This document shows positions 15,599 through 21,513 of a DNA stretch of 21,513 nucleotides, one piece after another. Position 1 is the stretch's first letter. Every line of letters starts with the position of its first letter. Under the pieces are notes generated by a model. The model was not told where the DNA came from, searched no databases, and saw only the letters and a list, made by a program, of their open reading frames with translations. The stretch spans positions 1 through 21,513 of the forward strand of contig JBMNOD010000060.1 of assembly GCA_050942875.1 (NCBI GenBank), given 5' to 3'. The translations under genes and the position numbers were made by a program. The DNA is from JAAZAI01 sp050942875 (GTDB lineage Bacteria; Verrucomicrobiota; Kiritimatiellia; RFP12; UBA3636).

Positions 15599-17338
15599 TC
15601 AGTCGAGTTCGAGCTTGAGAAGACGCTGGTTCCCGGCGTCGTAAACGACAACGCGTCCGCCGCTTGCGGCGAGAGCGCCGGGACGGTCGCAATGCGACAG
15701 ATCGTCGCCGCGAGAACCGCCGAACGACGCGAGAACCGAGGCCAGGGCCTCGTCGGCGCAAAGCACGAGATGATTGTCCGCGTCGCTGATCCAAACCCGG
15801 CCGCCATCGGCCGTCAGCGCGACCTCGTCTCCCAGTCGATGCGCGCCCACCGACTTCCAGCGGCGCAGCTCCTTCCAGTCGCCCGGTTTTTCGGTGCGCG
15901 AAATCTCGATGATGAATCCATCGGCCGCGGCGAAAACCCGTCCGTCTGAAAGACACGCCAGCGACGTGGCGTTGGTGATCGCCGCCGTGGCGAGCAACGT
16001 CCCGGCCGCCACATCGGCCAGAGGCTTTCCATGGGCGTCATGCCGGGTCTCGATGAGCCTGGAGTCGGCGGTGAGGCGCAGCGTCCTGCACCCCTTTTCT
16101 CCGCGCAACGCCACGCATCCGCGCACGTTGTCCGGGAACTCGGCATCCGGCATGTAGCGGCTGTTCGTGGACTTGGCCTCGGCATCGAAAGGCCCCCAGG
16201 CGGCGGCCGGCGTCGTGCCGTAAACGAAGGCGCTGGAAAAGAACGCGCCGTTCTCGAACACCGCCACCTGGCCGTTGCCGGCCAATCCCGTGCTCAAGCC
16301 GATGGGCGAAGCCGGGCCGTCGCTCCACCGCCAACAGCCGACGGGGATTCGGACGCTTCCCGTCGAGTCCAAGGCAAGATGGCCGCGCAGGTCGTGAAGC
16401 GCGCCGATTCGACGCACGATGTCGAGCTTGCGCGTCGCGTCGTTCCAGGCGACAAGATGCGCCACGCCCGCCAAGCCGCCCAGGGCGTACATCGAAGGGC
16501 CGACCGAGGCGATGGCCGTGGGCGAACTGATCTCGTAGTTGCCCTCCAGATGGCCGATGAAGGAACCCGACGCGCCGCCCAGCACGACGCCGGGATCGGG
16601 CTCGAACGCCGCGTTGAAGCGCTTGACCGTGCCGTGCCACTGCCCCGTCCAGTAGTGCCCGTCAACCGTCTGCGGCACGCCTTCCGCAAAGCGTCCGCGC
16701 TCCTGCCATTCCCCGCCCTGATACGCATGGACGTTTCGCGTCTCGCGATCAATCACCAGCGGCACGCCCTCGGGATCGACGGCGACAAAGGGGACCTCCT
16801 CCGAAATCGGAGGCCGCGGCAGGATGTCGGTGGTCTGAAGGGATGGATTGTAAAACGCAATTTGCGGCTTGTCGCCGCCCAGCACCACAAGGACGCGATC
16901 GCCAACGGCCGTCTTGGCCATGGCGCGGATGCGCACCTCGCACTTCTTCGGCTCCGGGGCATCCGCCCGGACATCCAACAGCCAAAGATCCTCCCGCAGC
17001 AACATCAGCAAGGTGTCGCCGCCAACGAGGCAGGACGCGTCGAGATGCGTCACCTGCCTCGACGGCAGCTTGACGCTTTCCAGGAGCCGCCCGTCCAACG
17101 CGTAGCGGTTGAGCTGGTCAACGCCGCCGCGATCCCAAAGCGTGCCGAAGCGATCGCAGACGATGCCGAGTCCGTCTCGCTGGTTCTGCGTCCGTCTTTC
17201 GGAAAAACGAACGAGCGTCCCGCCTTGCTCGCCGGAATTGCCCAGCACGCCGACGCAGCGAAGTTTCAGGGGTTCCGCGAGAGCCGCCTGCGCCAGCGCC
17301 GCGCAACAGCCGAAGGTCAATAGCAACGTGGTTCTCAT
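15599..17338 (-). CDS. Secreted NHL-type beta-propeller protein
   Basis: A 579-aa exported protein. Its signal peptide (about 1-22) ends AALA. The rest reads as a beta-propeller: short blades with patterns such as GRVWISDADNHLVLC and GRVVVYDAGNQRLLKLELD, the latter forming the very C-terminus. No CBM9-like, Ig-like or catalytic module is seen. Start choice: ATG 17338 is preceded by GGAGGAGGGG and shares ATGA with the TGA stop of the upstream 1193-aa gene (4-nt overlap), implying translational coupling. The frame also stays open upstream to 17836, but that part is antisense-like shadow over the 1193-aa gene. It probably works with its upstream partner, for example as a binding or structural accessory. 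The function is not known. Confidence 0.82.
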   Translation of the reverse strand: MRTTLLLTFGCCAALAQAALAEPLKLRCVGVLGNSGEQGGTLVRFSERRTQNQRDGLGIVCDRFGTLWDRGGVDQLNRYALDGRLLESVKLPSRQVTHLDASCLVGGDTLLMLLREDLWLLDVRADAPEPKKCEVRIRAMAKTAVGDRVLVVLGGDKPQIAFYNPSLQTTDILPRPPISEEVPFVAVDPEGVPLVIDRETRNVHAYQGGEWQERGRFAEGVPQTVDGHYWTGQWHGTVKRFNAAFEPDPGVVLGGASGSFIGHLEGNYEISSPTAIASVGPSMYALGGLAGVAHLVAWNDATRKLDIVRRIGALHDLRGHLALDSTGSVRIPVGCWRWSDGPASPIGLSTGLAGNGQVAVFENGAFFSSAFVYGTTPAAAWGPFDAEAKSTNSRYMPDAEFPDNVRGCVALRGEKGCRTLRLTADSRLIETRHDAHGKPLADVAAGTLLATAAITNATSLACLSDGRVFAAADGFIIEISRTEKPGDWKELRRWKSVGAHRLGDEVALTADGGRVWISDADNHLVLCADEALASVLASFGGSRGDDLSHCDRPGALAASGGRVVVYDAGNQRLLKLELD

Positions 17339-20300
17339 TTCCCCTCCTCCACGCGAAGATCGCTCCACAAGGCAGGCAGCAGCATGATCTCGCCCGGCAC
17401 GTCGTTGACCAGCGCCGTCGCATCGTTCGACCAATAGGAGCGAAGCAGATTGACCGTTCCGGCATCGTCGCCGTAGATGACGCCCACGTCGCCCCGGCAA
17501 ATCGTTCCGGCCCGCGGCTGCCAGCCGAGTTCCGCCAGCGGGATCGCCGCCTCGATCCAATAGTGCCCGTTGCCACGCTGCACGGCGATCGTGGCGTCGG
17601 CAATGCGCCGGACGTCGTCCACCGTCTCGCTGCGCCAAGGACTCGTGAATGTCACGGGCCGGCCGGCATCGCCATCGAGGCGGTGGCGATACACGACCGC
17701 GATCGTCTCGTCGCCAAAAGGCGCGATCAGCAACCGGAAATCGCCGGGAACGGGATTCCGGCGCTTCGGATCGGCCGCCGGATTTGCGCCAAGCTGCAGA
17801 TCCACCGAATCGCCCGTCTTGAAGAGCGTCTGCCAATCAAGCCCGCGGTTGACCCAGGGCGAGGCGTCGCGCACGTCATAGGCGAGGTAAAGCGTCGTGG
17901 CGTCGACGGCAATCCACGCCTTGGCCGGGAACTGCCCCTGCCTGTCCCACGACAAAGGCGGCGTGTTGTTCCACTCGCCCAGGCGACCGTCGATCTTGAC
18001 GTTGGACGGCGGGGCTCCGATGGTGCCGGAACGCACCGCGCGCGCGGAGGAGCGGGCTTCGAGGCGACGACGTTCCGCCGCGAGAATCTGGGCTGCGGAG
18101 ACCTCGATTCCGCCCGTCTGGCGCTTGAGCTTGTCGAGCCCCAGAATTTCGTAGATGCGGTATCCGCCGCCGCCGGTCTGCAGGTAGAACCGACCGTCCT
18201 TCGTCCGTGCGAAGAACCCGCCAAACGGCTCGCCGCCGACCCATTGGTCGTCAAGCGACCCGCCCATCCGGACGTCGCGGAACGTCTCGTCGAGGTAAAG
18301 TCCATCGGTGGCCAGATAGGAATAGCGTCCGTGGTTGCCGTTCAAGACGGTGACGTCGGACACGTCGTCCAGCGGCGCGCATCCCAGGAAGAACAAGTTG
18401 CCCTGCATGACGCCCGCCTCAGGCAGCGGCGCCCTGTGCGAACCGTGGACGCCGACCCATTGGTTGAGGAAACGCCAGCGCAGCTTCCCCTCGCGATCAT
18501 AGGCCGCCATCCAGGGGTCGCCGTTCTGCAGCGTCACGCCGAAACGATCGACGGTGCTCTCCGCCGTCGTCGTCTGCTTGAAGACGTCAGGGGCGATTCG
18601 CGGAGCGGCGTCGATGGCCGCGCGCAGCGCCGGATAGCGTGGCGCGCCGCTCGTGTGCCAGCCCTGCGGCGCGAGATTGACGAGGACGTTCGTCTTCCCG
18701 TCGATGTCGACGCCAAAGGTGAAGTCAAGCCCCTGGCTGTTGAAGCCCCAGCGGCTGCCGGAGCATCGCCAATCGACATCGAGCACATCGAACTCGTTGG
18801 CCTGGCAAAGCCCGTCGCCGTTGAGATCCGTCCAAAGCACGCCGCGTCCGCCGACTTTTCCATCGGCGGGATTCTCAATGCCCGCGGACGCCAAGGCGTC
18901 GAGAAACGACTGTGGCGGCCGCCAGCCGCAGCCGTAGCGCCACGAGGCAACGGGGGCGAACGCGGCCAAGTCGCGCAACGAGCCGTCCGCGCGAAGCTCG
19001 GAGACCGTCTGGATGAAGCCGCTGCCGACGAGGAACGTGCGGCCCTCGCGATGCTCGTAGCGGTAGCGATAGGCCCAGTCGTAGTGCCCGCCGAAATGGC
19101 CTTCGTCGGCAAAGAAAACGCCGACGGGCCGCGGCGCGGCCTTTTCGTCCGACCCGCGGGGGTCGATCGTCCACTCGCACCCCATGCCGATCCAGCGGGT
19201 CGGATCAAGGCTGTCGAAGCCGCCGCCCGAACCGCCATACGGCGGATTGCCGAACCGTTCGTCGGCGACGGCGCCATCCGCAAGGTCGAACTGCAGAAAA
19301 CGCTTGGGCTGCTGCCGGTCTTCCGTGACCACAAGCTTGTCGCCAAACACCGCCGTTCCCTGGGGGCGCACGAGGCGGGCGGGCGCGTACGCCCCGGCGT
19401 AAGGCCCGCCGCCGATGCCGTAGCGCCGAATTTCGCGTCCCTTGGCCGTGTAGGCAACAATCTGATGGTCGGTGTTGTCCGAGACGTAGAAGTTGCCCCG
19501 CGCATCCGTCGAGAGACCGCAAAGCGCATGCCCCCGCCCTTTCGTCAGCGCCGTCGCCTTGCCCGACGGAAGCGCCACGCGCAACACGCGGTCGCCGCTG
19601 ATCACCAGCAGGCCGTCGCCCGAGGCGGCGACGTCGCCGACATCGGGAACCTCGATCTTGCCGAGCGGATCGCCCGTGCCTTTGTCGAAGACGAGCAGCC
19701 CGCCCGCCGGACGGTTGGCCACATAGAGGCGGTCGCCCAGCAGCGCCAGCCCGTTCAGACCCAGCGGGTCGCGGCGGGACGCCTCGTACTCAAAGATGCG
19801 ATGGAACCGCGCTTTGCCCGGGAACTGGACGACACGGCACGACGCAATGTCGAAGCGCGTCAGGGTCACGAAATGCGGTCCGGCCCAGTCGGGATTGTGG
19901 CGCGCATTCTCCTGGTCCCGAGACGTGTCGGCGCCGGCGTTGGCCGCGTAGAGATACGCGTCGTCGGCCGCCACGACGGCCGCGCCATGGGGCGTGCCGT
20001 GGGGGAAGTTGTAGCCGGAAAGCCAGTCGCCTGCCGCATTGCAGCCAATCATGGCGTAGCCGCCTTCCGCATTGGCGGCGGCGACGAAGAAGCGATTCGT
20101 GTTGGCGCAAGCGTCCCGAAACCAGTTGTGGTTCGAGGCAAAGGGCTGCAAGCCCGGCTCGCGCCCATTGGCGTACATGCGCAAATACTTGGCGACAATC
20201 CCCGGATGATGCGCCGACCGCCACGTGTACGCGCCCGGCGCGACGAGGTTGCCGTCCTCGTCGCAGCCATCCCAGACGATGCGCTGCGCGCCGGCGGACG

Positions 20301-20916
20301 CCGCCGCGCCAGAAACGAGATTGCGGATGCGCCGGCCGTTGGAATCTTCGATGACGACGGTCATCTTGCCGTCCATCGGCTGCTCCAGATCCAGCGCGAT
20401 GACATTGCGCAAATCGTCCGTTTTCAGACGATGGGCGTCGAGGTCGATCTTCTCCCAGTCGGCAGAATCATCGACCGAGAACTTGGCAAACGGCGAATGC
20501 CTGCCGGAAACAAGGTAGCGCTCCCAACGAACGGGCTGATGACGCCCCTGTCCAAACCACCTGACCTGCACCGCCAATCGAACGGCTTCAGGCTCCCCGC
20601 CTTCCCCCAGCTCGCTCCAGGGAATTTCAAGGGAGCCTTGCCACAGCATCGGCGCCGTCTCGATTGGCTGGACAGGCATCCGGCGCATTGCCGCGCGCGA
20701 GGCCGCAACGCCGACGTCCACCATCGGAGGAGAATCCGCCCCGAGGGTCGTCCCGACCTGGACGTTCAGCGCCAACGCCCGGGCGGAAGCATCCAAACGG
20801 TAGCGGAACGTGGGCTGGACCCCGTTGTGAGCGTCGATGAAGACGGGCTCCGTCGCTTGGGCCGCCGCGGACATTGTCAAGCCCGAAACCAGCATCCAAG
20901 CCAATAGAATCCTCAT
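17335..20916 (-). CDS. Giant secreted protein: DOMON-like, FlgD-Ig-like, beta-propeller with EF-hand loop, CBM9-like
   Basis: A 1193-aa third paralogue of the giant family. The signal peptide (about 1-21) ends SAAAQA. The N-terminal module (about 22-165) is shorter and more diverged than in its paralogues. A FlgD-Ig-like domain follows (GRRIRNL...WDGCDEDGN..APGAY, about 182-235), then the propeller. It carries an EF-hand-type loop, DLNGDGLCQANE, at residues 697-708 and the family motifs GVHGSHRAP and GGEPFGGFF. The C-terminal CBM9-like module begins VKIDGRLGEW near 971. ATG 20916 is chosen because AAGGAG lies 5 nt upstream and a signal peptide follows; the frame extends to 20958 without a better site. 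It is first gene of a two-gene operon. It is probably glycan-binding or structural, as no catalytic motif is recognised. Confidence 0.84.
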   Translation of the reverse strand: MRILLAWMLVSGLTMSAAAQATEPVFIDAHNGVQPTFRYRLDASARALALNVQVGTTLGADSPPMVDVGVAASRAAMRRMPVQPIETAPMLWQGSLEIPWSELGEGGEPEAVRLAVQVRWFGQGRHQPVRWERYLVSGRHSPFAKFSVDDSADWEKIDLDAHRLKTDDLRNVIALDLEQPMDGKMTVVIEDSNGRRIRNLVSGAAASAGAQRIVWDGCDEDGNLVAPGAYTWRSAHHPGIVAKYLRMYANGREPGLQPFASNHNWFRDACANTNRFFVAAANAEGGYAMIGCNAAGDWLSGYNFPHGTPHGAAVVAADDAYLYAANAGADTSRDQENARHNPDWAGPHFVTLTRFDIASCRVVQFPGKARFHRIFEYEASRRDPLGLNGLALLGDRLYVANRPAGGLLVFDKGTGDPLGKIEVPDVGDVAASGDGLLVISGDRVLRVALPSGKATALTKGRGHALCGLSTDARGNFYVSDNTDHQIVAYTAKGREIRRYGIGGGPYAGAYAPARLVRPQGTAVFGDKLVVTEDRQQPKRFLQFDLADGAVADERFGNPPYGGSGGGFDSLDPTRWIGMGCEWTIDPRGSDEKAAPRPVGVFFADEGHFGGHYDWAYRYRYEHREGRTFLVGSGFIQTVSELRADGSLRDLAAFAPVASWRYGCGWRPPQSFLDALASAGIENPADGKVGGRGVLWTDLNGDGLCQANEFDVLDVDWRCSGSRWGFNSQGLDFTFGVDIDGKTNVLVNLAPQGWHTSGAPRYPALRAAIDAAPRIAPDVFKQTTTAESTVDRFGVTLQNGDPWMAAYDREGKLRWRFLNQWVGVHGSHRAPLPEAGVMQGNLFFLGCAPLDDVSDVTVLNGNHGRYSYLATDGLYLDETFRDVRMGGSLDDQWVGGEPFGGFFARTKDGRFYLQTGGGGYRIYEILGLDKLKRQTGGIEVSAAQILAAERRRLEARSSARAVRSGTIGAPPSNVKIDGRLGEWNNTPPLSWDRQGQFPAKAWIAVDATTLYLAYDVRDASPWVNRGLDWQTLFKTGDSVDLQLGANPAADPKRRNPVPGDFRLLIAPFGDETIAVVYRHRLDGDAGRPVTFTSPWRSETVDDVRRIADATIAVQRGNGHYWIEAAIPLAELGWQPRAGTICRGDVGVIYGDDAGTVNLLRSYWSNDATALVNDVPGEIMLLPALWSDLRVEEGK

Positions 20917-20939
20917 GTCGACTCCTTGCATTTCGCAGG

Positions 20940-20957
20940 CACGCGCAGACACGCGCA
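20940..20957. repeat. Direct repeat in the leader of the 1193-aa gene
   Basis: CACGCGCA occurs at 20940-20947 and 20950-20957, a 10-bp period. It lies between the predicted transcription start and the ribosome site, so it would be in the mRNA leader. It could be a protein-binding site or simply low-complexity DNA. Confidence 0.45.
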
Positions 20958-20964
20958 CCTAAAA

Positions 20965-20976
20965 ACATCATGATGT
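20965..20976. promoter_or_regulatory. Candidate operator: perfect 12-bp palindrome
   Basis: ACATCATGATGT is its own reverse complement and lies about 8-19 bases downstream of the predicted start of transcription of the 1193-aa operon. A dimeric repressor bound there would block initiation. The regulator is not in the window. Confidence 0.45.
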
Positions 20977-20989
20977 GCTGACAATTCCA

Positions 20990-21018
20990 AAATTACCACA
21001 TCGACAACCGATTGTCAA
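20990..21018 (-). promoter_or_regulatory. Sigma70-like promoter of the two-gene operon
   Basis: On the minus strand a consensus TTGACA (21018-21013) and TAATTT (20995-20990) are separated by 17 bases, in an AT-rich island. The start would be near 20983. The inverted pair TGACAAT (20979-20985) and ATTGTCA (21011-21017) brackets the promoter, with centres 32 bp (about three helical turns) apart. This would suit DNA looping or paired regulator sites. Confidence 0.62.
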
Positions 21019-21090
21019 TTCACAACCTAACAGAGGTCGCGTTGGCACCGAGTGCAAGGCGAGCAGCGCTGAAGAGCCCGGTGCGGTAGT

Positions 21091-21114
21091 CCCGCACGCC
21101 GGGATCTGTGCGGG
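21091..21114. repeat. 7-bp GC hairpin
   Basis: CCCGCAC (21091-21097) pairs with GTGCGGG (21108-21114) around a 10-nt loop. It is part of a cluster of inverted repeats upstream of the second operon. No gene is associated with it. Confidence 0.5.
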
Positions 21115-21157
21115 GGCCCGGCAACGGGCGTCCCTGCCGAGACAAACTCCACGGGAT

Positions 21158-21230
21158 GGCGAACGGCCGCGCCGGGACGGCGGGATCCAGCGTTCCGGCG
21201 GATGGTTCGCCCATTGTGGGCCGTGTCGAT
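21158..21230 (+). repeat. Dispersed hairpin repeat family, copy A
   Basis: This is the reference copy. Its left 35 bases match copy B (minus strand, 12771-12847) at 34 of 35 positions, and its right half matches copy C (15379-15424). GGCGAAC (21158-21164) pairs with GTTCGCC (21205-21211). A further hairpin, CCCGCCG-AAAA-CGGCGGG (21255-21272), lies just downstream. The rest of 21030-21460 has no credible coding frame. Confidence 0.7.
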
Positions 21231-21254
21231 GGGGACCGCGGTCTCCGCGGGCTA

Positions 21255-21272
21255 CCCGCCGAAAACGGCGGG
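21255..21272. repeat. 7-bp hairpin with AAAA loop
   Basis: CCCGCCG (21255-21261) and CGGCGGG (21266-21272) are perfect arms around AAAA. The element follows copy A of the dispersed repeat by 25 bases and a GACCGCGGTC palindrome, so it may belong to a longer composite repeat. Confidence 0.55.
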
Positions 21273-21461
21273 CTCCAGAGTGCGGCAAGTTTTTGATCCG
21301 TCTGATCGGACCGACCCAATCCCTGGCCGCTAGCCGCTAGATTCGACAACGTTTGCGACAAAGCTCGGAAGAAGCTGGCGACTAGCGACTACTAACCCGG
21401 CCACAAATAGCGTTGCGCACGGAGATTGAGGCATGGGATCTGGAATTTGGCGTTGGGAAAG

Positions 21462-21513
21462 GGGCACGGACATTCCTGTCCGTGTTCGTCCACGGGTTGG
21501 AAAACCCGTGCCC
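21462..21513. repeat. Two-hairpin (cloverleaf-like) repeat at the right window edge
   Basis: CACGGACA-TTCC-TGTCCGTG (21465-21484) and CACGGGTT-GGAA-AACCCGTG (21491-21510) are two perfect 8-bp hairpins with 4-nt loops. In addition GGGCAC (21462-21467) can pair with GTGCCC at the very end (21508-21513), giving an alternative outer stem. It may continue past the window. It resembles a dispersed intergenic repeat more than a terminator. Confidence 0.6.

Noticed and set aside
17339..17836. N-terminal extension of the 579-aa protein
   Set aside because: It overlaps the C-terminal CBM9-like module of the 1193-aa gene in another frame. The ATGA start has a strong ribosome site and signal peptide.
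17563..20907. A 1114-codon open frame antisense to the 1193-aa gene
   Set aside because: It is open because of GC-rich codon bias on the other strand. It lacks a signal peptide, a ribosome site or recognisable domains, while the minus frame has all of these.
21297..21400. CCGCTAG tandem pair and GACTA repeats as an attachment site
   Set aside because: The units are 5-7 bp and no integrase gene or flanking tRNA is present. They are probably low-complexity intergenic DNA.
1..21513. CRISPR array, tRNA, rRNA or phage genes
   Set aside because: There are no regularly spaced repeats with unique spacers, no cloverleaf with TTC-like arm and CCA end, and no phage-type gene.

Overview
The window is GC-rich DNA from what looks like a member of the Planctomycetota/Verrucomicrobiota superphylum, most likely Kiritimatiellota or Lentisphaerota. 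This placement is inferred from three things. The proteins are very large and secreted, combining CBM9/DOMON-like, FlgD-Ig-like and beta-propeller modules. There is a beta-solenoid 'passenger' protein without a barrel. The intergenic DNA is packed with hairpin-forming dispersed repeats. No marker gene is present to fix the taxonomy.

Layout. Positions 1-22 hold the start of a minus-strand gene that runs off the left edge, with its own promoter at 71-99. Positions 191-12511 form a minus-strand operon read right to left: a 1268-aa propeller protein (8705-12511), a 719-aa beta-solenoid protein (6427-8586), a 1333-aa propeller protein (2406-6407) and a 732-aa SGNH esterase with a C-terminal CBM9-like module (191-2389). 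Its promoter is at 12564-12592. Positions 12512-12983 are a divergent intergenic region. Positions 12984-15152 hold, on the plus strand, a two-enzyme protein: an SGNH domain followed by a GH28-like parallel beta-helix. Positions 15153-15598 are a repeat-rich convergent intergenic region with a MITE-like element. Positions 15599-20916 form a second minus-strand operon: a 1193-aa third propeller paralogue and a 579-aa propeller protein that overlap by 4 bases, with a promoter at 20990-21018. Positions 20917-21513 are noncoding and full of inverted repeats.

All seven complete genes appear to encode exported proteins. The enzymes (two SGNH-type domains and one GH28/GH49-like domain) suggest removal of ester groups from, and cleavage of, an acidic or otherwise decorated polysaccharide. 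The CBM9-like modules suggest glycan binding. The three giant proteins are paralogues: CBM9-like, FlgD-Ig-like, a long propeller with a 12-residue EF-hand-type calcium loop, then a second CBM9-like module. I read the locus as a cell-surface or extracellular glycan recognition and degradation cluster. It has no SusC/D pair, transporter, sulfatase or regulator inside the window. The substrate cannot be deduced from the sequence.
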